Shown in pieces: positions 1 through 8,924 of a stretch of 64,000 nucleotides of DNA. The DNA comes from Gordonia jacobaea. GTDB taxonomy: Bacteria; Actinomycetota; Actinomycetes; Mycobacteriales; Mycobacteriaceae. The stretch lies in the NCBI RefSeq assembly GCF_001186365.1, contig NZ_LDTZ01000015.1, positions 62,001 to 126,000 on the forward strand. The letters are read 5' to 3'. Under the pieces are notes generated by a model. The model ran no database searches. It was not told where the DNA came from and saw only the letters and a program-made list of their open reading frames with translations. Within the stretch, counting starts at the first letter, position 1, and every line of letters starts with the position of its first letter. The translations under genes and the position numbers were made by a program.

Positions 1-146
1 CCAACTGCGACAAGCGCGTACACCGATCCGTAGGTCAGCCCCTCGATGGTCAGACCCCAGAACCCGTCGAACAGCGAGTGGTAGTCGAACCCGATCGTGG
101 ATGCCACTGCGGTCGACGTCTGTGCCACCAGAAGTGTGGCGGTCAT
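1..146 (-). CDS. livH: Branched-chain amino-acid ABC transporter permease, N-terminal fragment (LivH)
   Basis: Only the first 48 codons lie in the window; the gene runs off the left edge. The ATG at 146-144 opens a short periplasmic-side N-terminus, followed by a segment containing GLTYGSVYALVAVG. That is the conserved start of the first membrane helix in LivH-type permeases, which form the membrane channel of branched-chain amino-acid (or urea/amide) importers. It lies downstream of the livK-type binding protein on the same strand, separated by a strong hairpin. The family is clear; the substrate is not. Confidence 0.8.
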   Translation of the reverse strand, partial: MTATLLVAQTSTAVASTIGFDYHSLFDGFWGLTIEGLTYGSVYALVAV

Positions 147-182
147 ACGATCCCCTCAATCGTCGAAAAGTCGCAGACACGA

Positions 183-220
183 ACCGCGCCCGGCCGCCGT
201 GATCGACGGCCGGGCGCGGT
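183..220 (-). terminator. Strong hairpin between livK and livH (attenuator or terminator)
   Basis: A perfect 14-bp inverted repeat, 183-196 against 207-220, with a 10-nt loop. It is very GC-rich and has no clear U tract on the minus-strand transcript. Its place just after the binding-protein gene and before the permease gene suggests partial termination or mRNA stabilisation. That would give more binding protein than permease, as is common in ABC operons. The role is inferred. Confidence 0.6.
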
Positions 221-230
221 GGTGTCGTAC

Positions 231-1457
231 TTACTTGACCTCGTATACCCAGATCAGTGATGTGGTGAGTTCACCCTTCGGTGTCCACGAGTACTTACGG
301 GCCAGTCCGGTGCCGTTGTACTTGCTGATGTACTCGAGCAGCTTGGGACGGGTGTTGTTGCCCTCCTCGATGCCCTTCATCATGATCGTCGCGATGTCGT
401 ATGCCTCAACGGAGTACACGCCGGGCGGCTGGTTGAACGCTGCCTTGTAGTCCGAAGCGAACTTGTCGGGAGCGGGGCCACACGGGCATGAGAGCAGTGC
501 GCCCTTGGCAGCATCGCCGGCCTGCGCGGTGAACTGCGGATCGTTCGCGCCGTCACCCGAGACGAAGAGGATATTCGGATCAGCGGACTTGAGCTGCTGC
601 GCGAGCGGCGCCGCCTCTGCGTAGTAGCCCGCGTAGAAGACCGCATCCGGCTGTGCCGCAGTGACTTTCGAGATGATCGCGGAGAAGTCGCGCTCCCCCT
701 TCTTGACGTCGCCCGAGCAGCCGGCGTCAGCAGCAGAGCCGAGCGCACTGGTGACGGCCTTTTCCAGACCGGCACCATAATCGGTGTCGTCCTTGATGAC
801 GCAGACCTTCTTCTTGCCCTTGGTCCCGGTCAGGTACTTCGCGACGGCGGGGCCCTGAATATCGTCGTTGGCAAGGCCGCGGTAGAAGGTCTTCCAGCCG
901 TTGTCGGTGAGCGTCGGGTTGGTGGCCGAAGCGGTCACCGAGACGAGTCCGGCCTGGTTGAAGATGCCGCCGGTTGCCTTGGTCTCACCGGAGAACGCCG
1001 GACCGATCAATCCGATGATCGAGTCGTCATTGGTGATGGTCGGCGCAACCTGTGTTGCCTTCTGTGGGTCACCTTCGGTGTCGAAACGCTTGAGGGTGAT
1101 CTTGCAGTCGGGGTTGGCCTTGTTGTGCTGGTCCACGGCGAGCTGCGCACCGTCGACGATGTTGATACCAAGAGCCGCGTCGGCGCCGGTCAATGCTCCC
1201 GCCATCGCGATGGTCGCCGGGTCGCACTTCTGTCCGCTCGGCGAGGACGGATCGAGAGCTTCCGCATCCGATGCCTTCGGCTGTTCCTTGCCCGCCGTAT
1301 CGATCTGGGCGAGAGCCGAAATGGTGAGCCCCGACCCCGCTGATGCCGACCCACTCGATGACGAATCCGAGTCGGTCGACTTACTGCTACATGCCGAAAC
1401 GGCGAGCACAGCGGCCAGCGTCGCCCCTAGCGCTGCGGTCGTCACGCGACGATGCAT
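231..1457 (-). CDS. livK: Branched-chain amino-acid ABC transporter substrate-binding lipoprotein (LivK type)
   Basis: This 408-residue protein starts at the ATG at 1457, with GAGG about ten bases upstream. A longer frame exists but lacks a signal peptide start. Residues 1-23 are a lipoprotein signal peptide ending in a VSAC lipobox (Cys23), followed by a Ser-rich linker. The mature part carries the type I periplasmic-binding fold seen in Leu/Ile/Val-binding proteins, including AMAGALTGADAALG near the start, a central IGLIGPAFSGET stretch and a YSVEAYDIATIM segment near the end. It should capture an amino acid or amide outside the membrane and deliver it to the LivH/LivM permeases encoded downstream. 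The substrate cannot be told from sequence. Confidence 0.88.
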   Translation of the reverse strand: MHRRVTTAALGATLAAVLAVSACSSKSTDSDSSSSGSASAGSGLTISALAQIDTAGKEQPKASDAEALDPSSPSGQKCDPATIAMAGALTGADAALGINIVDGAQLAVDQHNKANPDCKITLKRFDTEGDPQKATQVAPTITNDDSIIGLIGPAFSGETKATGGIFNQAGLVSVTASATNPTLTDNGWKTFYRGLANDDIQGPAVAKYLTGTKGKKKVCVIKDDTDYGAGLEKAVTSALGSAADAGCSGDVKKGERDFSAIISKVTAAQPDAVFYAGYYAEAAPLAQQLKSADPNILFVSGDGANDPQFTAQAGDAAKGALLSCPCGPAPDKFASDYKAAFNQPPGVYSVEAYDIATIMMKGIEEGNNTRPKLLEYISKYNGTGLARKYSWTPKGELTTSLIWVYEVK

Positions 1458-1624
1458 CTTTACTACCTCTCGTCCAGCCACCCGACCCCCTGTGGCCGGG
1501 AGGTCTACTGAGGAGACCTTGAGAAAACATAGACCGAGATACGAGTTTGCGTGGGGCAATGAAAGAGAAATCCGCTAGTCACCGTCGACGCGTTTTCACA
1601 GATTTAACGCGGCCGACTCAGGGG

Positions 1625-2248
1625 TCAGTCTGTGGGTCCCAACGTTTCGACGACGACCTGCGCGACGGCCTTCATCGTGGTACGACGATCCATCGCTGCG
1701 CGCTGAATCCACTTGAACGCCTCCGGTTCTGACAACGACTGCTTCTCCATGAGCAATCCCTTGGCGCGCTCGACCAGCTTGCGAGTTTCGAGTCGGTCCT
1801 GCATTGTCGCAACTTCTTTTTCAAGCATCTTCAGTTCGTGATAGCGACTGACCGCAACCTCGATGGCGGGAACGAGATCGGCTTTGGAGAATGGCTTCAC
1901 CAAGTACGCCATAGCACCGGCATCTCGGGCTCTCTCGATGAAGTCGCGCTGGCTGAACGCCGTCAACATCACCACTGGCGCCAACCGCTTTTGTGCGATC
2001 TCGGTGGCGGCGTCGATCCCGTCGCGGACCGGCATCTTGATGTCCATGATGACGAGATCGGGCGAAAGCTTCTCGGTGAGATCGACAGCCGCCTGCCCGT
2101 TGGGTGCCTCGCCCACCACGTCGTAGCCCTCCTCGCGGAGCATCTCGATGAGATCCATCCGGATCAGCGAGTCGTCCTCGGCGACGAGCACCTTGTGTGC
2201 AGTCTGCTTGTCCTCGGCCTGGGCCGGAACATTCTCCACCACAGTCAC
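1625..2248 (-). CDS. pdtaR: ANTAR-domain response regulator PdtaR
   Basis: 207 residues from the GTG at 2248, chosen because GGAGGG lies just upstream; an upstream in-frame ATG would add 18 poorly conserved residues. Residues 19-135 are a CheY-like receiver with acidic pair ED (24-25), a phospho-acceptor Asp near 69 in VIMDIKMP, and LTAFS and VKPF signatures. A coiled linker (EKEVATMQDRLETRK) leads to a C-terminal ANTAR domain with ERAKGLLM and AFKWIQRAAMDRR. It closely resembles M. tuberculosis Rv1626, the partner of the histidine kinase PdtaS, whose ANTAR domain binds RNA hairpins to block termination. No kinase gene is present here, as is usual for PdtaS/PdtaR. Confidence 0.93.
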   Translation of the reverse strand: MTVVENVPAQAEDKQTAHKVLVAEDDSLIRMDLIEMLREEGYDVVGEAPNGQAAVDLTEKLSPDLVIMDIKMPVRDGIDAATEIAQKRLAPVVMLTAFSQRDFIERARDAGAMAYLVKPFSKADLVPAIEVAVSRYHELKMLEKEVATMQDRLETRKLVERAKGLLMEKQSLSEPEAFKWIQRAAMDRRTTMKAVAQVVVETLGPTD

Positions 2249-2401
2249 CAATCCCTCCTCCACATCGAGTTGACCAGAGCGGTCGTAACCGGCCGAATCC
2301 ACTCGCTTGCGACCAGCATCAATGCTCCGAAGCGTACCGGCTCACGCCGCTTCCGGCCGATCATCTACAGTTGTCTGTTGCAGCCGCTCGCGGCGGCAGA
2401 T

Positions 2402-2478
2402 GCCCTCGTAGCCCAATTGGCAGAGGCAACGGATTCAAAACCCGTCCAGTGTGAGTTCGAGTCTCACCGAGGGCACCA
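2402..2478 (+). tRNA. tRNA-Leu (anticodon CAA), compact variable loop
   Basis: A full cloverleaf can be drawn: acceptor stem GCCCTCG/CGAGGGC, D arm starting GCCC, anticodon loop TTCAAAA (CAA, reading UUG), T arm GTGAG-TTCGAGT-CTCAC, discriminator A and an encoded CCA (2476-2478). The variable region is only five bases, whereas leucine tRNAs normally have a long variable arm. One A-C mismatch closes the anticodon stem. Identity therefore rests on the anticodon and the A73 discriminator. A terminator follows at once. Confidence 0.85.
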
Positions 2479-2480
2479 CG

Positions 2481-2503
2481 AAACCCCTGTTCAGCAGGGG
2501 TTT
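2481..2503 (+). terminator. Rho-independent terminator after tRNA-Leu
   Basis: A perfect 9-bp stem AAACCCCTG/CAGGGGTTT with a 5-nt loop, followed by TTATTCGTTT. It lies three bases after the encoded CCA, so it ends the tRNA transcript. It could also serve the convergent FUSC-family gene, whose stop codon is at 2524. Confidence 0.85.
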
Positions 2504-2523
2504 ATTCGTTTCTATCGCTGGTC

Positions 2524-4749
2524 TCATTGCTGCTCAGCAGCATCCGGCACCTTGGTCGCTGTCTGGTCCAGATCCTCCAGCACCTGATTGAGGCGCGACG
2601 CTGCCACGATCGCCTCGCCGCGCGGAGTATCCGGCTCCACGTTCAGCTTGGCGAGTAGTGAGATGACGGGGATACGGGCGGGGTCTACTGCCGACTCCGC
2701 TTCGCCACTGAGCGCTGCTCGAGTCATCTTGGCCCGCTCCCGGATTCGGTCCAGTGCCTCGCGGATATCGGTGGCGTCGGTACCTGTGAAGACCTGTGGT
2801 GGCTCGGACCCGGAGACAACGATGGCCGCGATCAACAGCGAGTGTGCGCAATGATGAATCGCCACGATCGGTTGTCGGACTGCCGCAGTGGATGACCGTG
2901 GCTCCAGAAGTGCGACAGCTCGTGTTGACGAACAGGCGGATTCGACGTCGACCTTGGCTTGCTCGAGGCGTCGAGCGGCCTCGGTGATCTGATGACGCTC
3001 GCCCGCAGTGGTGAGTCCGGTGGCAACGCAGGCGAGGGCGTCGTCCAGGGCGTCGAAGTACTTGGCGATGGAATCGATGAGCATGGGTCGCGAATTGGTC
3101 GAGAGAATCAAGTAGGCGCAGACCACCCCGATCAGCGATCCCGCCACGGTCTCCTCGACGCGCACGACGAGCAGCCGCATGTCGAAGACGCCGAGCAGAT
3201 CGAACAACGCAGCGATCATCACGGTGATGAACGCCACCAGGTAGGTGTACTGAATCGGGCCGAAGTAGCTTGCGAGGAAGACGCAGAGCACGCCGAGGAT
3301 CAGTTCGGGGATCACGTGATGGTTCGCGACCACCACCACGAGCGCCCCGATCACGACTCCCAGCAGGGTGCCGACGATCCGGTCCATCGCGCGGGTCAGC
3401 ACGGCCGCTCGCGTGCTGGCCTTGATGAAGACGATGAACGCGGTCAGAACGGCCCAGTACCAGCGGGAAGCGGAAATGGCCTCGCCTACGACGGAAGCCA
3501 GGGCAGTCGCGAACATCACCTGAACAGCCAGCCGCGACGTGGGCTCCCAGTTGCGCCAGTGCTGCAGTTTCCAGGGCGGTGCCGAGATGCCTAGGGTTGC
3601 CGGCCCGAGACGTGGACGGTGGTGCTCGCGATGACCGTCGGTGGCGTCGTCAGGGGGCATCGCCTCGGAGTCGCGCGCCGACGCGGTCAGTTCATTGAGC
3701 GCATGCCACGTGCGTACACAGCGCGAGATCTCCAGCGTGGCCAGTCCGCCCTCCTCGCTGAGGTCCACGAGGGACTCGGTTCGTTTCGCCCGACGTGCCG
3801 CGGCGCGGCTCGCTTCGACGTCGACGTCCTTGGCCAGAACGGTGTGCAGATCGGTGATCGCGTTGACGAGCAATGTGTTTCGTGGCAGTGCGCCGTCGTT
3901 TGTCTGCGACGCGTCGCCGAACCTGTCGGCAACGAGCTGACTGCACACCTGCTCCACCGAGATCTGCGCATCCACGACAAGGTCGGCGAGAGTTTGTGAT
4001 TCGCAATGTAGGTAGCGATGCGTGTCGAACCGTGACTGCCAGTCATCGATCGCGAGGGAGATTCCACCGAGCCGGGCGAGGTCGCGCTCGATATGCGGGC
4101 GGCCGGACAGGCTGGTGACGCGCTGCGCGGCGAGCAGGGCGGTGTCGGCCGCGATGCGAAACTCCCTGAGCAGCAACGTGATCTGACGCTGCGGCCGCTC
4201 ACGAAGCAACGCCGCACGCAGAAGCACTCCGACGCCCATGGTGACGGCGATCACCAGCCACAGCACGGGCAGCTGGGTGTGGTCCAGGCGTAACAGCAGA
4301 GTGAGGAAGTACGGAAAGAAAGCTGCGAATCCCAGCGCTCCACCCCGCGGCCCGAATCGTCGAACCCACACCGACAGGCCTGCCACCGCGACGAACACCG
4401 CGACCGCCGCGAGGCGGTACGGCTCGAGCAGCGCGGCGAGCGTCGCAAAGAGCAAAGCGAGGATGAGTTGAAGACCGGCGGTGACGAGTCGCGCCTGGGG
4501 AGTGGCGTCCTTGGTGGAGTTCGTGCACACCAAAGCGGTGATGATGGGGATCACGAGCATCGACTGGTCCGCGTGTCCCGTGGCTACCAGAACCCATGTC
4601 GCCCCGGTAGACAGCGCAACCGCGGAGGTGACCAGAGTCGCGTCGTGCAGCCGTTGCCTTCCCGGATCGGCCGCGTCGGCCAGTCGCAGCAGATGCCGTG
4701 GGCTCCAGATCTGTACCGGTTGCGGTAGCCGGTGAAGGAACGTCGACAC
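2524..4749 (-). CDS. FUSC-family integral membrane protein (putative aromatic-acid exporter)
   Basis: About 741 residues if the GTG at 4749 is used; a TTG at 4797 would add 16 residues, and neither site has a convincing ribosome-binding site. The protein has two separate hydrophobic blocks of about six helices each, roughly residues 40-180 and 400-540, with soluble regions after each. This is the layout of FUSC/ArAE proteins (fusaric-acid resistance, p-hydroxybenzoate efflux). The second block contains RWYWAVLTAFIVF and a DRIVGTLLGVVIGA motif, the diagnostic FUSC signature. It probably exports organic acids or related compounds; no partner membrane-fusion protein is nearby, as expected in an actinomycete. 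The substrate is unknown. Confidence 0.78.
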   Translation of the reverse strand: MSTFLHRLPQPVQIWSPRHLLRLADAADPGRQRLHDATLVTSAVALSTGATWVLVATGHADQSMLVIPIITALVCTNSTKDATPQARLVTAGLQLILALLFATLAALLEPYRLAAVAVFVAVAGLSVWVRRFGPRGGALGFAAFFPYFLTLLLRLDHTQLPVLWLVIAVTMGVGVLLRAALLRERPQRQITLLLREFRIAADTALLAAQRVTSLSGRPHIERDLARLGGISLAIDDWQSRFDTHRYLHCESQTLADLVVDAQISVEQVCSQLVADRFGDASQTNDGALPRNTLLVNAITDLHTVLAKDVDVEASRAAARRAKRTESLVDLSEEGGLATLEISRCVRTWHALNELTASARDSEAMPPDDATDGHREHHRPRLGPATLGISAPPWKLQHWRNWEPTSRLAVQVMFATALASVVGEAISASRWYWAVLTAFIVFIKASTRAAVLTRAMDRIVGTLLGVVIGALVVVVANHHVIPELILGVLCVFLASYFGPIQYTYLVAFITVMIAALFDLLGVFDMRLLVVRVEETVAGSLIGVVCAYLILSTNSRPMLIDSIAKYFDALDDALACVATGLTTAGERHQITEAARRLEQAKVDVESACSSTRAVALLEPRSSTAAVRQPIVAIHHCAHSLLIAAIVVSGSEPPQVFTGTDATDIREALDRIRERAKMTRAALSGEAESAVDPARIPVISLLAKLNVEPDTPRGEAIVAASRLNQVLEDLDQTATKVPDAAEQQ

Positions 4750-5037
4750 GCCACTCAGTGTCGCGCACGCGCCCGAAATAGGCCTCGATCCGCCCAATAA
4801 CGGGCGCTAACTTGCGAGCCATCATCCCGGCGAACGAGATCAGCTTTGAGATGGCATGTGCGAACATACGACCTCGCATGGCGACTGCGTGTCCGCGGCA
4901 GCGAGGCATCTGCCTGCCATGGCCCGGTACCTAGCTGGGGAAACTCAAGTACGCGACGACGCCCCGCGGCAAAAGCGACTTTCCCGGCGTTCGTGCCGTA
5001 GCCTCGCAATGTGACCCACAACACGGCGATTCTGTAG

Positions 5038-5925
5038 ATGTCCGATTCTTCCGCGGGTTCCCGCGGGATCAGTCGGCGTCAGTTGTTGGGGGCGTCTGGT
5101 CTCGCCACAGTGGTTCTCGCGTTGTCGCGCACACCGGCGGCACGCGCCGCACCATCCCCGCCCGACGGCTATTTGGACATGCCGCCCATCGCGAGACAGA
5201 TACTCGGGGGGCTGCGCATGGCGTCGCGCGACGCGCTCCGTGGCGTATCGGTCATGGTGATGCCGGGTGACGACCGGTACTCGAAGCAGCAGGGTGTCAC
5301 CGGGCGCGGCCCCGGTGCGATGTCTGACGGTGCGGCCGACGAATTCGTCGGCCTGGTGGACCGTTTCCTACCGCAGGGCGACCAGCTTCTCCGGCCACTG
5401 GCAGTGGCACTGTCGGTGACGCTCACCGACCTGGCCGTGACGCCGCTGCAGCTTCCCGACGACAAGGTGGCCTCGGCAGTCGACCGCGCGCTCGGCGTCA
5501 GCGACAACGACCGCACCTTCCCGCTGTCCCTGATCGCCGGGTTGGTCATGGATGTCGCAGCGCTACTCGTTGGCGCACCGCTTGCGGGTCCGTTTGCCTC
5601 ACCCTTCGCCAACGCCAACTTTCAGACGAAAGCCCGTGCATTCGAGTTGGTCGAACAACCTGCTGCCGATCTACTCGCCGTCTTCGACAATGCGCTGCCG
5701 CAACCGCTGCGCGGGTCCGGCGCGGGCCTGTTGCGCTTCGTCGGGGGCATCCTGCTCGACGGTTCGGCGTTCACCGTGTGGAGCGAGCATCGGCTCTACG
5801 ACTACACCGCACGGCGTCTGTCTCGGCGTCCTGTCAGTTGGAACATCACCGGATACCGGCCCAACGGGCTGGTAGACGGCCACGACGATTTCATCGGCTA
5901 TTACAAGGGATTCGAGGAGTTCTGA
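5038..5925 (+). CDS. Tat-exported protein paired with GMC oxidoreductase (small-subunit-like, unassigned)
   Basis: 295 residues from an ATG at 5038. The N-terminus has a twin-arginine signal (SRRQLLGASG at residues 12-21) followed by a hydrophobic stretch and an A-R-A cleavage region near 37. It is therefore exported folded, often with a cofactor or partner. No catalytic motif is recognisable in the mature part. The stop codon directly abuts the start of the GMC oxidoreductase, so the two are translationally coupled. This resembles gluconate-2-dehydrogenase-type enzymes, where a Tat-carrying small subunit (subunit 3) takes the large flavoprotein out with it. That role is inferred from arrangement, not from sequence identity. 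Confidence 0.6.
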   Translation: MSDSSAGSRGISRRQLLGASGLATVVLALSRTPAARAAPSPPDGYLDMPPIARQILGGLRMASRDALRGVSVMVMPGDDRYSKQQGVTGRGPGAMSDGAADEFVGLVDRFLPQGDQLLRPLAVALSVTLTDLAVTPLQLPDDKVASAVDRALGVSDNDRTFPLSLIAGLVMDVAALLVGAPLAGPFASPFANANFQTKARAFELVEQPAADLLAVFDNALPQPLRGSGAGLLRFVGGILLDGSAFTVWSEHRLYDYTARRLSRRPVSWNITGYRPNGLVDGHDDFIGYYKGFEEF

Positions 5926-7701
5926 GTGCGTGACGTCATTGTGATCGGCGCTGGTGGGGGTGGCCCGGTGGTCGCCGCCGAACTCGCCGGACAGGGCCTC
6001 GACGTGTTGCTGCTCGAAGGTGGTCCGCGCCACGCGAACCCCGCCAAACAGTGGTCGCATCTCGAGTTCGACGCCAACGACCCCACAGCCGGTTTCCTCC
6101 GCTTCGGACCGGGCGACCGGTCCACACCGTACTGGCACCGCGAATGGGCACAGAACAGCTTCGTCTGGGAATTGGGTGGGGTGGGCGGCACCACTCAACA
6201 CTTCTTCGGCAACAGTCCGCGACCGTATCCCGGCGTGTTCGCCGGCTACCGCGGTGCCGACGCCGCCCTGTACGACACCGCGCATCGCTTCCCCTTCACC
6301 TACCGTGAACTCGTTCCGTATCTCGAGTGGGTGGAAGCGAGCCTGCCGGTCAAGCCTGCCCCGATGGGGACCAAAGAGGCGGTCTTCTTCCGCGGCTGCG
6401 AAGGCTTGGGGTTGCCGCTGCAACGATCACGGGACACGACCCGCGCAGCCTTTCGACCGCAGCCGAACTGTATTTTGCATCCAGGCGGAAATGCCGGCCG
6501 CACAACAGATTCCAACCTTCTCGCCTACCCGCAGGCGACGGGTTGCACCTTCTGCGGCCACTGTTTTCAGGGTTGCTACCAACCAGCGCGCGCACCACGG
6601 AACCTCTTCGCCCGCCGATCGACCGACAACAGTTACGTTCCGCTCGGCCTTGCCGCTGATGCGGTTCGTCGCGGCGGCAAGGCCATGGAACTGCGCGCGG
6701 AGTCGTTCGTCGAGCAGATTCACACAGAGGAGCGCCGCGGACGCGTCCGCGCCACCGGAGTGACGTGGCGAGACAACGTCACCGGGGCGCGACACCGCGA
6801 AGACGCCGAGGTCGTGGTGATGGCCGGTGGTGCTACCGAGAGCCCGCGGCTCTGGTTCAACAGTGGATTGCCGAACCCGAACGGCTGGGTCGGTCGCGGA
6901 CACACCGACCACTGGTTCGACTGGGTGGTAGGTCTTTTCGATGAGGACACCGGCAACACGCGGGGTGCCAATTCTTGTGCACGGGTCGAGTTCCCCGGAT
7001 ATGGATGCTTGGAGAACTCCGGAGTCACCCCGGCGATCCAGGCGTTCACGATGACGTTGTCCAACAGCGGTATTCGCGGCCAGTACACCAACGGCCGCGG
7101 GATGCGGGGCGCATGGGACGGCCCCACCGGACGACTGGCCGGGGACGAACTCCGCGACTTCATGGCCCACGGGATCGACCGGATGCTGAACGTCTTGTGC
7201 ATCACCGACGACCACGTCGAGCCCGAATGTCGAATAGTGCCTTCACTTTTCCCGGCCGACTCCCACGGCGCTGTCGCGAAAGTCGACATCGACATTCGCA
7301 AGCGGTCGGCCCCAACCCGACGCAACCGCGAGTACATCACGACGAAGGCGGCGCAACTCCTCCGGAAAGCCGGCGCGCGAAAGGTATATCGGCTGGACTG
7401 GGCTCCCCTGCTCCTCCACGTGCACTCATCGATGCGCATGGGCGAGTCGGCCCGCAATTCCGTGACGCGCCCCAGCGGTGAGGCACGATTCGTCGACCGA
7501 ATATTCATCGCGGACAACTCGGTTCTCGCCAACTCACTCGGCGGACCCAACCCCACCCTGACCACCCAGGCGCTCGCCACCCGCACCGCGGAGAAGATCA
7601 TGGCTACCTACTTCGGAGGCGACCCCTGGGTGGCCACCGGCGAACCGGTCGCGACCACCGATGATCGAATCACCAAGCGGATGATCGAACTCGGGCTCTG
7701 A
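5926..7701 (+). CDS. GMC-family FAD oxidoreductase with embedded four-cysteine motif
   Basis: 591 residues, starting with GTG immediately after the preceding stop codon. The N-terminal dinucleotide-binding motif IGAGGGGPVVAAEL (residues 7-20) and the C-terminal LHVHSSMRMG and NPTLTTQALATRTAEKI segments mark the glucose-methanol-choline family, which oxidises alcohols or sugars with FAD. Residues 207-217 read CTFCGHCFQGC, a CxxCxxCxxxC spacing like that of [4Fe-4S] ferredoxins. This could pass electrons onward instead of to oxygen. There is no signal peptide, so export would depend on the Tat-carrying partner upstream. The substrate is unknown. Confidence 0.82.
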   Translation: MRDVIVIGAGGGGPVVAAELAGQGLDVLLLEGGPRHANPAKQWSHLEFDANDPTAGFLRFGPGDRSTPYWHREWAQNSFVWELGGVGGTTQHFFGNSPRPYPGVFAGYRGADAALYDTAHRFPFTYRELVPYLEWVEASLPVKPAPMGTKEAVFFRGCEGLGLPLQRSRDTTRAAFRPQPNCILHPGGNAGRTTDSNLLAYPQATGCTFCGHCFQGCYQPARAPRNLFARRSTDNSYVPLGLAADAVRRGGKAMELRAESFVEQIHTEERRGRVRATGVTWRDNVTGARHREDAEVVVMAGGATESPRLWFNSGLPNPNGWVGRGHTDHWFDWVVGLFDEDTGNTRGANSCARVEFPGYGCLENSGVTPAIQAFTMTLSNSGIRGQYTNGRGMRGAWDGPTGRLAGDELRDFMAHGIDRMLNVLCITDDHVEPECRIVPSLFPADSHGAVAKVDIDIRKRSAPTRRNREYITTKAAQLLRKAGARKVYRLDWAPLLLHVHSSMRMGESARNSVTRPSGEARFVDRIFIADNSVLANSLGGPNPTLTTQALATRTAEKIMATYFGGDPWVATGEPVATTDDRITKRMIELGL

Positions 7702-7758
7702 CCCCTGCAGCTCCGTCTCGATCGGAGCGGGCGTCGCGGCACCGTCGACCAATTCCGC

Positions 7759-7777
7759 GAAGGCAAGCCAAAGCAAA
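7759..7777. promoter_or_regulatory. Candidate IdeR/DtxR iron box
   Basis: The 19-mer here matches the IdeR/DtxR variant TTAGGCAAGCCTAACCTAA at 14 of 19 positions, including the unbroken core AGGCAAGCC. It lies about 70 bases before the start of an iron-type ABC importer gene, with a possible -10 (CACTATTGT) just downstream. This placement fits iron repression. The match is imperfect and made by eye. Confidence 0.4.
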
Positions 7778-7848
7778 CAGCGTGCACTATTGTCCACCTT
7801 GTCGTGATTGTCCGGAATCCGGAATTCATTCGAAGGAAGTAGCCAGCT

Positions 7849-8886
7849 GTGCGCTCATGGAAAGAACTGGCCGTCATCGGCGGCACCCTGCTCTTGTCCT
7901 CCGGACTGATCGTCGGATGCGGTTCCGACGATTCCGGGTCGGGCGACGCCTCCGCCTCGGCCTCCGACACCGCGCTGGTCCTCTATTCGGGCCGTTCCGA
8001 GGAGTTGGTCGGTCCTCTGATCGAACGCGTCGGTGGAACAGTCCCCGTCAAGGCGACCTACGACAGGAAGGCCGCGCAGATCCTCGAGGAGGGCGACCGC
8101 AGCCCGGCCGACCTCTTCTTCGCACAGGATGCCGGCGAGCTCGGCGCACTGGCCGAGGCCGGCTTGCTCGCCCCGCTCCCCGAGGACATCAAGAATGCGG
8201 TACTCGAGCCGTACCGTTCCGAAACAGGTGGATGGGTTCCGACCAGCGCGCGTTCCCGTGTGCTGATCTACAACCCCAACAACATCGGCGAATCGGAACT
8301 CCCTGAGGGTATCGACGGTCTGCTCGCGCAACGGTTTCGCGGTCAGGTCGGTTACGCGCCCACCAACGCATCCTTCAAATCCTTTGTGACCGCGCTGCGC
8401 CTGGTTCGGGGGGAAGACGGTGCGCGTGACTGGCTGACCAAGTTTCTCGCAAACGACCCGAAGAAATTCGACGGCAACGGAGCCATCGTCGAGGCGGTCA
8501 ATTCCGGCAGCCTTGCTACCGGCCTGACCAACCACTACTACTGGGTCCAAGAGATCAACGAGAAGGGCGCGGCTGCAGTCCCTTCCAAGTTGCACTTCTT
8601 CAGCAACGGCGACCCCGGAGCACTCGTCAACGTCGCCGGCATCGGCGTGCTGAAGTCGTCGAAGAAGCAGGAACAAGCCTTCGAGTTCGCCCGACAGCTA
8701 CTGACACCAGAGACTCAGGAGTTCTTCGCCACCGAGGTCGGCGAGTACCCGGTGATCGAGGGTGTCCAACTCAACGTCGCGGGAATCCCGCCCCTGTCCG
8801 AACTGCAGCCGCCAAAGATCAACCTCGACGACCTCTCCGACGTCCAAGGCACCGAGAAGCTGTTGACCGAGGTCGGCGCCATCTGA
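7849..8886 (+). CDS. Iron-type ABC transporter substrate-binding lipoprotein (FbpA/FutA-like)
   Basis: 345 residues from a GTG at 7849, preceded by GAAGGAAG. The signal peptide ends in LIVGC (Cys24), a lipobox, so the protein is lipid-anchored outside the membrane. The mature protein begins LVLYSGRSEELVGPLIE, typical of ferric-ion-binding family 1 solute-binding proteins, and contains ADLFFAQDAGELGALAEAGLLAPL and NHYYWVQEI. A tyrosine-rich region (two adjacent Tyr near 226) fits iron coordination. It heads a three-gene operon with a double-domain permease and an ATPase. Iron is the likely substrate; thiamine or other small anions are alternatives. Confidence 0.82.
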   Translation: MRSWKELAVIGGTLLLSSGLIVGCGSDDSGSGDASASASDTALVLYSGRSEELVGPLIERVGGTVPVKATYDRKAAQILEEGDRSPADLFFAQDAGELGALAEAGLLAPLPEDIKNAVLEPYRSETGGWVPTSARSRVLIYNPNNIGESELPEGIDGLLAQRFRGQVGYAPTNASFKSFVTALRLVRGEDGARDWLTKFLANDPKKFDGNGAIVEAVNSGSLATGLTNHYYWVQEINEKGAAAVPSKLHFFSNGDPGALVNVAGIGVLKSSKKQEQAFEFARQLLTPETQEFFATEVGEYPVIEGVQLNVAGIPPLSELQPPKINLDDLSDVQGTEKLLTEVGAI

Positions 8887-8924
8887 TTCAGGTCACTAAT
8901 TCACTGACTCGCCCGGACCGATCG

